DNA from: Hypoxylon rubiginosum
Taxonomy: Eukaryota > Ascomycota > Sordariomycetes > Xylariales > Hypoxylaceae
DNA: 64,000 bases
Assembly: GCA_902806565.1 (NCBI GenBank)
Contig: CADCXA010000034.1
Coordinates: 310,001-374,000 of the forward strand
Direction: 5' to 3'
The translations under genes and the position numbers were made by a program. Position 1 is the stretch's first letter; each line of letters opens with the position of its first letter. Positions 34,801-46,201 of the stretch are shown piece by piece. The notes beneath the pieces were generated by a model. The model saw only the letters and a program-made list of their open reading frames with translations, ran no database searches and was not told where the DNA came from.

Positions 34801-35310
34801 TTTAAAAGTGTTTTAATAATAAATAAATTAAAATAAAGTTTTTTAATAACTAAAAAACTTTTTATATATTTTTTTAATAATAAATAAATTAATATATATT
34901 ATTTTATAAATTTTTTAAAAAATTTATTTAAAAATAAAATATAATATATATATTTATATATAATTATTTAATAATAACATTAAAATATTATTAATATTTT
35001 TAATAAGGGATTTATTTTAATTTATTATAATAATTTAAAATAAATTATAAAAAAAAAAAAAAAGATATAAAAAAAATTAATATATTATTAATACTTAATA
35101 ATATTAATAATATTAATAATATAAGGTTTTATAAAATATTAAATTATATTTTTAATAAATAAAATATTTATTAAATAATTATTTTATAAGTAATTTATTA
35201 AATAAAAGTTTTAAATAATTATTTAAAAAATAATTATTATTTATATTAAATAATTAATATTTTTTTAATAACTGTAAAGCTTTATATTTAAAATAACACG
35301 TTTTAATAAA

Positions 35311-35424
35311 TAAGTAATTATTATAAGATTAAGTAACTATTAATTACGATTAAGTAATTATTATACGTGGCGGGGCAACTAATTTATACCTTAAGGCAAC
35401 TAATATATATGGCGGGGTAACTTA
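35311..35424. repeat. Degenerate repeats at right boundary of A+T block
   Basis: Inside the edge, TAAGTAATTATTATA-like units recur at 35311, about 35330 (with C for T at one site) and 35351. Immediately outside, GGCGGGGCAACTAAT (35369-35383), GGCAACTAAT (35395-35404) and GGCGGGGTAACTTA (35411-35424) recur. The paired units differ partly by C/T changes. Confidence 0.6.
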
Positions 35425-37582
35425 AATAAGCTGCGTATAACGGTTTCCTGTAATAGGGATCCGCCGCTACGGTAGTCACTTACTAAGACGAACATTGCTG
35501 ATTTGAATCACAGTCCTCTCACTATTCATACCAAGACAACAGTTCATGAACAATCTATAATTAGCTAAGACATCAATGTATTCCATATATATATTCAACC
35601 AATAAGAAGATATCTTTGGTATAAAGACACCTGAGTTAAGAGATACCTACATCGGCGAAGTTGGTCACACTCTTATCACTAATCTTTAATGATTATGAGC
35701 TGTGCCCTATTCCAAACTCCTAATCACCTGCTTTTATCACGCGCACGATAGAATATAAGCTATATCCATCGTGTTCCTGTGACTAATAGCTCTATATCCT
35801 CACCCATGCTCATAGTGGGTAACATGTTATCTATGACAGATGTGTTCTAGTCGTGTGGGTATTCAGTCAAGGTGAGATTGGAGTTGGAGTTTCTTTCGTC
35901 TTCCTGACTGTGACTTTGACATAGCCCGAGAGTCGTTTCATCTAATATCGCAACCTGCTAGGAGTAAGCTAATATATACCTGACTATTCGCCAACGATTT
36001 TTTTAAGTCAAATCATAAGACGGAAATCTCAGAAGAGACAAATAGTCAAAGTTAACTCCCCTTCTAACAATTAGCAAAGCTAGGTACATTCGTGAAGCAC
36101 TTACCTCTAGCTTTACAATAATAATGAGGACTCATGTACGACAGAGCCATGGACGCGACTCGGAAGGCGATCGAAGCGTATGAGATGCTTTTGGAAATAG
36201 CAGGTATTACGCTGGAATAAGTTCCAAACGACGTGGTTAAGCTGAAGCAGGGTAATGAAGCTTGCCTTTTGCTTGCGATGATAGTGCGACTGCTAATGTA
36301 TCATGAATGAAGGACTATTGGCTCCGTACGGCGTCGTTTCGGAATTTTCTATATAACGCCGGGCCTACTGGCCATACGAAATGGGTCCTTGATTATCTTC
36401 ACCTCAACAAAATAACATCATTTAAGATCACTGGCTTGCTTCTTAATGGATTCGAAATTTTAACACTCGCCTTTTGCTTGTAATCCTCCAAGCCTTGTAT
36501 TTCATACATGTAAATACAACATGACCAACCCAGACTCCCATATTACGAGTAAGGGGTATAATAGAAGCTCCTCCCCGGCTGACTTCGCAAAGCTTCCCAA
36601 ATATCTAGTCTTAATTGCACTTCCGATTTTCCCTATCCCCGAAACACCTAGTTCGCCTGCCTGCGTGCTTACGTAAACCCGCTCCCTTAAGCATGTCTAT
36701 TTGAAAAAAACTCCTGCAAAAAGTACATGGTTATGGATTAGGTAGCGAGCGACCTTCGATGGTCGTGTACGCGAATGTGAAAATGGAAGTCATTGTAACC
36801 CTATGGGAAGGCCACAGGTCCAGGTATGCTATTTGTGTAGCACCAGGGATCCTTAGCTTTAGTTGTGCTGCTCGAGAATCGGGTTAGAGACGAGTAGACA
36901 GTACGTGCTATCGAAATCTAGGTCGGTCAGTGTATAAAAAACTCCCATACATCAATGTAGAGGCACTCCTCTAGGTGCCCTTGAACCTCTGCGTTACGGC
37001 AGAGAGTGAGGTGGTATCAAAAACAGGTAACCCGCCGCGCAGAAAACAGAAAATCCCTATGGTATCGCAGTATATCGAGAATAGAAAAAACAATCCGCAT
37101 TTTATCCCTCCTCCAAGTGTTCGCAAAAGGTGACGTGATGAAGCTGCTGGGGCCGTATCGTAGATGCGCAAATGTGGTGCATGCTGATGCTTGAAGTGTC
37201 GAACTGGGCTATGTAGTGAGGCTGGGAGCGTATTGGTGTAGACGTGATTAGGTAGGTTATTGGATGGTGTAGTATTCCGATCGTTAAGCCAGGAGACAGA
37301 CCCAAAAATTTCTAGTCTTTTCAACTTTTTTTTTTTTGTGTTTTGCGTATGTTGGAAGAGTAAAGGAAAGGCCTGAATGAATGAATGAGGTCGGTGATCG
37401 AGACTTGAAGGAAAGATCAAATGAATGTGGCCGAAGTATCAGTCGGAGGGCTGTTAAAACTGTAAGGAAACGATAAGTGAATGTCAATGGCGTCTCCTGG
37501 CTTAAAATCGTACACCAACCGGTGTTATAAGTTTCGTAATCAAACGTTAAAGGAACCAATAGCTCCTCTGCAGCGCACAGGA
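35366..37582. other. Gene-poor shoulder right of the A+T block
   Basis: About 2.2 kb of normal composition with no supportable gene. The right ~0.6 kb is probably the 3' untranslated region of the next gene. A short frame near 36148 begins MDATRKAIEAYEMLLEIA and ends at once; it could be an exon relic but is too short to call. Confidence 0.5.
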
Positions 37583-39985
37583 CTACTGAGTGCCGTGTTC
37601 GGTCATACTTCTCGTCTTCTCACCAGATGCTCGAGGTGAGATCTCAAGCAATTTAGCACTACCCGCGCTGAAATTCCGAGCGTGGCCCTTATCGAGGTGA
37701 ACGCTGGTTGCCCTCTGTGGCTGGACGGGACTTGAACCTTCGTCTTCATCGTCGCTGTACTTCTCGAACTCTTTCTCGTCGTCGTCAAAAGATTGAAGAA
37801 GACCTTCTCGGCTCCGCATAGTATCTCTATGGTGCATAACAGTAGGCATCTGTCCAACTGCGCCCCATTTTGCTTCGTGTTCATCCTCCTCGTCACTACT
37901 AGGGCGAGCGTCGCCTGATGACTTGCTGCGGGAGTGTGTGGCAGGAACAACACTATTCATATACTCGTCTTCAACGATATTATCGTCGTCAGAAGCACGG
38001 TCTTCTGACCCTGTGAACGCTGGCTGCGCATATTGTTGAAGAGAGTTTCGTATGCCCGACATGCCCGATGATGCTCGCTTTCTGCTGATGCGACCAGAAA
38101 GCCAAGACGCTTCCGAGTCGATAGAAGCAAGCGACATGGACTGCGGTGCCGGCGAAGGCTGTACGTCGTCTCGCTGCTGCCATGATATAGGGGTTGCCCG
38201 CATAGCTTCATGCGATCGATGACCTGAAGTAGGGGTATCATAACGCATTTGAACGTCGTCGGTAATTACGGGTAGAGGCTCGGTTGGTAGCGGCTCTGCT
38301 TCAGGAGACGCCACTCGTGAGTCTGGGGGAGAAAGCGGTAACTCTGGGAGATCTTCGCGGAAGCGAGACATGGTTCTCTTGGGCACAGTAGAGCTGATTT
38401 TTCGCGGAACGAAGTTTGTATGGACTGGAGGTGGACCTCCTAGCATCGAGTCTCGCGAAGTATTGGAGAAGGAGGACGGACCAGAACTACGTCTGTTCTT
38501 ACCCCATCTGAAGAATGACCTCCATGGCTTGGAGGATTTGCTGTCGAACGTCTTTCCGGACTCTGCGTCTTCCGGCTTCATCGGCACAGGCGACGGCGAT
38601 TCAATATCGGTCCTCGCCTGCTCAGAATCTTTTGGTGATTTTGAGCGCGATTTTCGTGATCGGATAAAACTTAAAATCCTTGGACTGGTGGAGCGCGAAG
38701 ACGATGGCTCTTCTTGAATAATTTCGGGTTCTCGCACCGATTCGGGAGCTCTAGCCGGAGTAGATGGCTCTAGAGGGATACTATCCGTACGATGGAACTC
38801 ATCTAATGGGCTTGGAGTTTTCTCGCGGTTTTCGAGCTCTTCTCGTTGTCTGCTTCGTCTCTCGGCAGATTCGGACGAGCGTCTTCTCCTGGACGACGTG
38901 ACAACTACTGAAGCTGGGTCAGATCCTTCGCCGCTTATTTCACGACCCAAAACACCTCTTTCTAAGTTCTGAGGCGGAGGAGTACCGCTTTTGCGGGCTT
39001 TGGCCTCTTCCGCTCGTTGTTTCTCTGCTCTCTTGGCGAGGCGCCTTTCTACTCTTTCGCGTTCCTTTTCCTTCTTCCTGTCTTTTCTTCGCTGGTCCCG
39101 CTCCATCAACTCTCGGAGATCTGACGCATCCAGATCATCTGCCAAGTCATCAATCCGTTTGTGAGCTCTGAGCGTAGCCTCAGGAATTGCGCCCCTATCG
39201 GCGAGCTTACGTTTCGTGGACTGAGACCGCATTAGTCCGGTGCTAACGCCCGGCCCGTAAACTGGATTCGAAGCACATCGCAATGTTGGGCGAGGTGCAA
39301 GCGCTTCGAGGGCTGAGACTTTGAAAGACAGTTGTTCCGAGTCTGACGACATTGCCGAATGAATCGAACCAGGGAAAGGTAGCGAGATATCAGACGAGGG
39401 TTCGTCCCAGCTTCTATTCAGTCCCGGTCTCATTCTTTTACTATCCTTCTTCATTGGCCGGCCAGCTGTCCAGGAGTCCGTGGCAGGACGTACTGGCATA
39501 AAATGGCTCATTGCCTTAATCTCAGCCTCTCGGTCATGGTCTTCTTTTCGCCGTTTGCTCGATTTCTTTCGCGGTAGAGGCTGGCCTCTTCGTTTATTTC
39601 GAGAGTTTTCGTGGTGCAAGGTGGGTACCCGCGTTGCGAAATTCTCGTTTGATCCTGGTGGAAGCGTACCGTTCCTGTAAGCTTCACCCACAGCAGCTGA
39701 GATAGAACCAGGAGGCATTGAAGCAACCGGCCCTTTCTTGGTCTTCATGACGCGCAACGAGTCCCGACGACCCGGAGAGTAACTGTAGCGGCGTCGGTGC
39801 AACTTGTTTGGCCCATCCCGTCGTTCCCTAAAAGGCTCAGGAGTCGTCATGGCAGTATTGGGTTCGGTCTGACTTCGCGGCGGGGGAAGTTCCCGACCGC
39901 GTCCTGTGGTGTCGGCATCGGAATCGACGGCGGGATTTCGAGACCGCCTGCGCGAGCCCTTGCGACGGAAAGGCCACAAGGCCAT
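37583..39985 (-). CDS. Long disordered basic/serine-rich protein, 800 aa
   Basis: A single 800-codon frame without introns starts MALWPFRRKGSRRRSR at the ATG at 39983-39985. Most of the protein is predicted by composition to be disordered: Ser, Arg, Pro, Glu and Lys dominate. A highly charged helical segment (about residues 285-340, MERDQRRKDRKKEKERERVE and following) is a likely coiled coil or single alpha-helix. The C-terminal ~200 residues are acidic (SSDEEDEHEAKW; SFDDDEKEFEKYSDDEDEG). Two short conserved-looking islands stand out: the N-terminal MALWPFRRK and KPWRSFFRWGKNRRSS near residue 495. No catalytic domain or membrane segment is visible. Many SP/TP sites suggest phosphorylation. 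I do not recognise a named family. The frame is certainly coding by length, given stop-rich neighbours. Confidence 0.88.
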   Translation of the reverse strand: MALWPFRRKGSRRRSRNPAVDSDADTTGRGRELPPPRSQTEPNTAMTTPEPFRERRDGPNKLHRRRYSYSPGRRDSLRVMKTKKGPVASMPPGSISAAVGEAYRNGTLPPGSNENFATRVPTLHHENSRNKRRGQPLPRKKSSKRRKEDHDREAEIKAMSHFMPVRPATDSWTAGRPMKKDSKRMRPGLNRSWDEPSSDISLPFPGSIHSAMSSDSEQLSFKVSALEALAPRPTLRCASNPVYGPGVSTGLMRSQSTKRKLADRGAIPEATLRAHKRIDDLADDLDASDLRELMERDQRRKDRKKEKERERVERRLAKRAEKQRAEEAKARKSGTPPPQNLERGVLGREISGEGSDPASVVVTSSRRRRSSESAERRSRQREELENREKTPSPLDEFHRTDSIPLEPSTPARAPESVREPEIIQEEPSSSRSTSPRILSFIRSRKSRSKSPKDSEQARTDIESPSPVPMKPEDAESGKTFDSKSSKPWRSFFRWGKNRRSSGPSSFSNTSRDSMLGGPPPVHTNFVPRKISSTVPKRTMSRFREDLPELPLSPPDSRVASPEAEPLPTEPLPVITDDVQMRYDTPTSGHRSHEAMRATPISWQQRDDVQPSPAPQSMSLASIDSEASWLSGRISRKRASSGMSGIRNSLQQYAQPAFTGSEDRASDDDNIVEDEYMNSVVPATHSRSKSSGDARPSSDEEDEHEAKWGAVGQMPTVMHHRDTMRSREGLLQSFDDDEKEFEKYSDDEDEGSSPVQPQRATSVHLDKGHARNFSAGSAKLLEISPRASGEKTRSMTEHGTQ

Positions 39986-42900
39986 ATTTCCAGAGGTCGA
40001 AACTCGGCCTCTATGATGGAAATAATTGGCGAGGCTATATCGCAGTGCGCGGCTGCGGATTTCCGTCGATGGTACTGGGTGACGATCGCTGCGGAATTAT
40101 CGCCATGGGCGCGGATTAATTCGAGTTATGCATACAATTAGTAAATGTATCGAACTAGGTGCAGCAGGCTGATTCGGATTCTCGAGATCCGTTGTAAATC
40201 AATCCATGCACCTTCTAACAGTTATCCTTTGTGTCGTCTTGGTCGAACCGATGAGATCTCGAAGGCGAACCGTCGCACTGCAGCAATCGAGGCGTTTATT
40301 GCACGCAGAATAGATTGGTGTCTCTTCGGGTTCGACTTAAAACCCAATTAGTGATTATTGTAAAAAGGGATAAATGTTGACGGGTCGGCGCGAATTGTTT
40401 CAGTGCGTGTTTTCTAGCACAGGTATGAGGATGGGAGTTTCGTTCGTGTTGGAATGCTGGCGAGTTTTAGACCTGGTGGTTCGAGGTGGTTCAATTGCCT
40501 GGGTCTGGGTGTATGTAGAGTGTTAGGGTGAGTGTTAGGGTGTTAGGTAGGGGGGGAAAAGTGGTAAAGTGTGTTAAAGTGGTAGAGACGAACTGTGGCG
40601 GTCGGCAGTGGGGAATCGAGATGACACAGGTGACAGGAAGGGGGAAAAGATAAAAAATGGGGGGAGGGTGTCTCGTTGGCGACTACTAGTAATGTACCTG
40701 TAGTAGTACATACATCCTAATGTATGTACAATTACATGCTATTTTCAGTCGGTGCGTATGCGTGTGGCAGGGAAGACCATTTAATCGCCTTCGCGAAATG
40801 AAGTCACACCCCAGGGGACACCCCTAGGGGGCGCTAGGGGGCGACCCTTGGCCCTTGGCCCTTGGGCTGACGTTCGGCGGGCTGACGGGTAACTGTAGGC
40901 GTACCCTAGACAATCACTTTTAGTGGATTTGCCCGTTGTAGATTTCCGGTTACGCTACCGTCGCTTCGAGGTATGCAGATATCAGATACTTTGTTCCTTC
41001 GTTGCATCCGTCGTAGTATTTGGCTCCTCTTCAAGTTGCTTGCTATCTCTTATTTAATCTTAAGAGGTATTCTTCTTGGTCACGTACTTATCTTCATGTA
41101 GCATCTCCATTGCCTCTATACTACCCCAGGGGCCCCCGTCTAAGCTCTTTCAGGTCTTCATTCGGTATTCTACCTGTTTGTGCCTTTCGACACCAGGTAG
41201 GAGTGGGATGATGGAAGAGGGCAAATTGGATTTGAGCTCACGGTAACCTCCCGGGGGTCGAGAAATATCTATCGCGCGTATTACTATCTGATAATTTTAA
41301 AAACTCCCGTTATGAGTAGAGAGCTTTCGAAGAATATTGATGAGGAACTATTTGCGTGAAGCTACTTCGTACATACATACCTACCTATGTACCTAACATA
41401 TAAGAGAGCATCACCATGCTACCATGCTGCCAGCTGCTGCTGCTGTATGTATCCAGATATCCTTGTCCGCTGCTCATTACTTGACCAAGAATGTAGAACA
41501 CTATTGCGATTCGAAGAAGGGTATGAATCATGACCAATACAACAAGTCATTAACAACTACAGCTGCTACGCTGCTACGTAGGAATCGTCTATTCCATGCC
41601 TGAGATCTTTCTATATATGCCCTTGTATACCTAGTCCCCTAGTCCTTTCGACGTCAGGACTCATGGGGCTAGCCCTCGATAGGTACAGTTAGTATGAGCG
41701 ATGAAAGATAACGCAGTTGGGATCGCGTATATAGCGGCACTTGAGGACAAAAACCGGGCCATGTCCAGCTTAGCTTGAGATCCATTAGTCGGTGATGTCA
41801 GGTACCAAGGAGACAGGGAGACAGCAGCAAGGTACAATACATCCTAGATACAAGGTACATCATGGATGATTCCTGTAATTGTGCAATTATTATCAATTCA
41901 GGTACTCATTTCAGGTACATGTACCTGCGCAAATAAGGGCGAAACCCGCATTATCCGGGAAATTATTATCGTTTTCTTTTTCTTTTACGAGTTGCTGGCC
42001 GAGGAGGCCCGTACGTAGCAGAGGAGTTTATCTGCCGAACACATCAAGCTGTAAATAACCTCATGGTGATTGTTGGAATAGTTAGGGAGGCGCCTAATTC
42101 CTATTATTCCAAGCTTCGCTGGGCGAAGAACGGGAACGCCTACTAGGGATCGGTCTTACAGTACACTAGCGGCACGACTTACCGCTTGGCCCATGCCACG
42201 GTCCCGTCCTTTTGGTGGTGAGTGACTTATAGGTAACGCCAGCCATGAGAGTTGGACAAACCACAGTAGACAAACCTTCGAAAATGGGCAAGGAATATTT
42301 AGCCGAAGTAGAAGAGCAACAAGCTTCGACCTGTCTTAGGGTATTCATCTGATAAATCCCCGCGTCAATTTCATCCCGTACACGAGCCCTAGGTACGCAT
42401 TACTACATGTATGTACAACAGGCCGGGAAACACAGGGGGAGGATCGCGATAATTTGTGCCAACAAGTACAGATACTTGGTTACACGTCCGCTAACCATCA
42501 TAATCGGTACCCAGCAGCAAACGCTAGACGCCTAAAGCATGGCCCATCGCTGCAAGCGAAGCGGGTTACCCCGTTCATAGTAGATGTTACGAGCAGGAAA
42601 TAAAAAGTAAAAGAGGCTCGTATTCAGGATCCTGCCAAGGGGAGTCGAGCCGGTCTCAAGGGTCAAGGGGCACTTCTCTGCGGCCGTCAAGAACATGAAC
42701 TTCGTGACAGGAACCGTTGCGACTTGCGTCTACTAGTATCGAAGTTTTCGTTTCTTTCGGGTCTGCAAGTATCCTATCATCAGCGGCTGGAACACGGTCT
42801 GCACGGTCTAGCTCAACGCAGCATCGTCAAAAACCGTTAGACAGCACAGAGCTACTATGTACGGTAGCGTGTACGTTACAATAGGGCCTAGCTTCGGGTA

Positions 42901-44753
42901 GGTAAGCACAATAATGGAAATGATAGACATTTTCAACTTTGGGGACGACCGTTAGGGTGTTAGGGCGGTCTATCTTTGCCCCCCCTTCTGCCCTCCGATA
43001 CGTCACCGTAACTCATGGGTTAAAAATGCCGAAGTTCCAGGTTTGGTGTTTTGTCTGCCAGTTCTGCTTGTTCGCTTCGTTGCCGTATAACGTCAGTAGG
43101 TAGGGAGAGGAAAAGCGCAGACGCAACTCGATATTGACGATAGTCTGTTCGGTTCTTATTGGGAATCTGGATCTATAGCTCTTGCATGATGCGGGGGGTC
43201 TTGGTGGTAGCATCGAATATGCTACTCGTGCCTCTCAGGACTGACACGTAGAAGGTTGTGTGCTTGACACACGCATCTCCCCTGCCGCTATATGCAAGAG
43301 AACGGTTCCTGGGAAGCTTAATGGACGATCGGTCCCAGACGTGCATTTGGGTAAGTCCCTATCTGGATCCCGTGTCATATCACTCTGACTACCTACATAG
43401 GTAGGCGGACAGCCTCCAGACAGGCTAGTTTGCTGTCGTTTTCACTCTGGATGAGAGAAGTCGGACGTGATTGGATGCTTCGCTTTGATAAGACTCTGTA
43501 TGTTGCTTCTTTTTGATATCTCTGCCGATAGATGAAAGCACAGTTGTCATCCAACGACATCCCCATTGGACGTATACGCCTAATAAACATAGGAATGCTC
43601 ACAACATATATCGGTAATTGGAGCTGATTGGGTATGCGACTACATGACGGATTCAAGCCGCAGCTAGCAAGGCATTTCACTTAAAACTGTTACACAGCGG
43701 ACATTCCCCCGTAGTGGTGGCTCTTTGTAGGCTCGACTTTCGGGACTCTGGGGCTGAATAAGATACAATACGTGGGCTGCGGAGGCCTGGACTGCTAGCA
43801 TAACGCCGTTAAGGATGTTTCAAATTAACCTCGTCTTCTATAATAAGCAAAATGCATAGCCAGCCACAGTTAAGACTCGGGGATGTTTCAAAGGTATTTC
43901 GTTCGATAACCTATCACATAGTTGAACAAAGGTGTTACCAGGTACCTACCTAGTACTGTATGGTACTGCCATTACAAGGCGTTAGCAGGGTGCTGATCAC
44001 TGATTACCTGGGCCCAACCCAGCGGCTTGGACTGCGAGGAGATTTCCGACGGGAGATGCGTGAAACTTGTTGGCGCATAACAAATGATGAAATCGCCACG
44101 CGGACGCCTTCTCCCGGATCTAAGTCCTATCTAGCCTGCGAGGATACCGATGAACAAAGGTTGCCATTGAAGAAAATGTAACACAGAATAATAAACCAGG
44201 TGACACTTCGAGAAACGGCGCAAAGTGCGAATGCGTTAAGAAGTTTACCCAGATACGGATTTCAAGTCCGATTCTTCCGTATAATGCAAACATTGGTGAT
44301 GCCAGATGCAGGTAGTAGTATAGGTACTCTCCGTTTTCAGCTTCGCTTGCAATTGCTTGCAATTTGTTCCAGTATCTCGGGATTTCTTTGAGGGAGCGAT
44401 GAAGGATGATGGGTCTATGGGCGAAGGACAGAGGAATCAGCCCGCCAGCTAGAGTAAAAGAAGCTCGACCAATCAGCATAAGCGGACTTCAGCTTAGCTA
44501 ATAACTTAGCTAATGACTCAACTAATAACTTGACTAATAACTTAGCTAATCGCTTGTTTACTCGGACCGCCTAGCAACCGTATCAAAACATCCAACTCGA
44601 AATCTGTTCCGCATCGGATTATTGGCAACTCGTCATTTAGAAACAAGAGAATAATTTCACCTTCGCCTTCACACTAGAGCGTCCAACTTCGTCGAAAATA
44701 CCAACCCTATCGACCTTCAAAGAAATCAACTGCAACCACGCACTACTACGACC
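39986..44753. other. 4.8-kb intergenic region between divergent genes
   Basis: No gene was found between the divergent disordered-protein gene and NUF2. It holds a short cluster of TTAGGG hexamers (40523-40540), a second pair about 42950, tracts of CCCTTGG repeats about 40846-40870, GTACCT/AGGTAC tracts and the 12-bp array upstream of NUF2. A 119-codon ATG frame on the minus strand (44479-44120) has no protein-like features and is not called. Confidence 0.55.
44493..44552 (+). repeat. 12-bp tandem array, 5 copies, NUF2 upstream region
   Basis: Five consecutive 12-mers: CTTAGCTAATAA, CTTAGCTAATGA, CTCAACTAATAA, CTTGACTAATAA, CTTAGCTAATCG. The array ends about 200 bp before the NUF2 start codon. 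All copies keep CTAAT at the same position while the flanks vary, which could mean a repeated binding site. Confidence 0.85.
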
Positions 44754-46201
44754 ATGGCGTATAATCCGCGAATGTCAATAATCCCACCGGCGCAATCGCA
44801 ATCGCGCACGCGCAAGAAGGAGGAAGAAGCCGATGCATTCATGCGGTTGCCAGACAGAGAGATAGTTGGATGTATAACGGACATCGGCATCCCCTTCAAC
44901 GTAGCCGACCTGCAGAAGCCCAATCCTCTTCAGGTACAAATGATCTTCGAGTGGTTCGCCGAGCTGCTATTGAATGCGACGCGTGATACCGTCGAGCCCG
45001 CGATGCGCGCCGCAGCTGAGGATGTCTGTGGCGAGTTCACCGACATAGTGCCTCCCGACACCCGCAACCTGTTGGGTTTCTACGTGTCGCTGCGCAAGCT
45101 GCTGCTCGAGTGCGGTATCACCGACTTCAGCTTTACCGATCTGTACAAGCCCACACACCCGCGACTCGTCAAGATCTTCAGTTATTTGATCAATTTCGTT
45201 CGATTCCGCGAGAGCCAGACCAACGTCATAGACGAGCATTTCAACAAGGCCGAGCAGACCAGGGCTCGGATCGAGGCGTTATATGGCGAGAATCAAGACA
45301 ACGAGGGAAGATTGGAAGAGATGAAGCGAAACCGGAGGGCCATGGAAGCCCAGGTACGCGAGAAGACGGAACGTAATGAGGAGCTGAAGAAGACCCTGTT
45401 GGAACTGCGACGGAACCAGGAGAAGGTCGCGATGCGATTGGAAGAAGCCAAAGCGAAGAAGGGGGAGCTGGCGCAGAGACTAGAGCAAAAGACCGCCGAA
45501 AAAATGCTGCTCAAGCAGGAAAGCGCCAAATTACGACCATACACTCTACAAAGCCCCCAAGCATTGCAGACGAGTTTAACAGAGCTAAATAACACCCTCA
45601 ATACGGACAAGGCGCATATAGACTCCCTGGACCGACGTGCAAGAGCGTTGCAGACCTCGACCGATTCCTTCGGAGTAGTGTCGACCGACGTTGCATCTTG
45701 TATTAAGCTCCTTGACGACATCGCAACAGAGTTGACCAAAGAGGAAGAGGAAAACGTCCGAAACGCGAAGCAACGAGATGCATTATCAGAGCGCGGCAAC
45801 AATGTCAAGGAGGTAGAGAGGACAGAGGCGTTACTACAAAGACAACTAAGCAAGTGGAACGAGCGCACGGAGAAGCTCCGCGACCAAAGTCGAGAAAAAG
45901 CCCAAGAGGCCAAGGAGAAGATGGAGGAGCTCCGAGCGTTGCACAAGAAGCTCACGGAGGAACGAGCGGCCAAGGGAACCGAGATTGAGAGAAGAAGAGT
46001 CCGGATTGAACAAACTGAGAAGAAGGTGAGTCTAGTATCTAGCTATCCCACGCCCCATCGGAAGATTACTAACATGATAAATAGATGCTCGATCTCAAAG
46101 AGAATATCGAGAATGAAGTCCACGCCGCCTACGATGAGTATCTCAAGATGGAGTCACACATCAAACTGTACATTACAGAGATGGAGCAGACCGTCTCCTG
46201 A
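44754..46201 (+). CDS. NUF2: NUF2 kinetochore subunit (Ndc80 complex), 2 exons, 462 aa
   Basis: Exons 44754-46025 and 46085-46201, with a 59-nt intron (AAG|GTGAGT ... AATAG|ATG). The N-terminal ~150 residues match the Nuf2 calponin-homology-like head: [39 protein letters not shown], and the [29 protein letters not shown] region. From about residue 150 to the end the protein is a continuous coiled coil. The second exon supplies the last 38 residues and an authentic end (TEMEQTVS). Length equals fungal Nuf2 proteins (about 450-470). Nuf2 pairs with Ndc80 to link kinetochores to spindle microtubules. It is an essential single-copy gene, convergent with the small gene to its right (188 bp between stops). 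Confidence 0.96.

Larger units (their letters stand above)
25340..35365. other. 10-kb extreme A+T block (RIP-type, no genes)
   Basis: About 10.0 kb where sixty-base lines I counted contain 0-7 G/C, roughly 4% overall, against about 45-50% in the flanks. No open frame of 60 codons exists because TAA is saturated on both strands. In sampled lines remaining C is mostly in CpT, CpG or CpC and remaining G mostly follows A, C or G; CpA and TpG are scarce. That is the pattern expected if C-to-T change at CpA (RIP) ran close to completion. Original sequence (transposon, duplicated array or centromere-like DNA) cannot be read any more. Such blocks are usually H3K9-methylated heterochromatin in filamentous ascomycetes; here that is inference. 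Confidence 0.9.

Noticed and set aside
25340..35365. Mitochondrial DNA insertion as explanation of the A+T block
   Set aside because: No mitochondrial gene, tRNA or GC cluster can be seen, and G+C is well below usual fungal mitochondrial intergenic values.
36148..36210. Short frame MDATRKAIEAYEMLLEIA near the A+T block
   Set aside because: Under 30 codons, no convincing partner exon; may be a relic but cannot be supported.
36971..37559. Minus-strand frames of 149 and 91 codons downstream of the disordered-protein gene
   Set aside because: The longer one starts only at TTG, both overlap the expected 3' untranslated region, and neither has recognisable features.
44120..44479. 119-codon ATG frame on the minus strand upstream of NUF2
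   Set aside because: No domain, targeting signal or protein-like composition; it ends near the 12-bp array and could easily be open by chance.
45293..45973. 226-codon Ser-rich minus-strand frame inside NUF2
   Set aside because: Reverse translation of the coiled-coil codons; not a gene.
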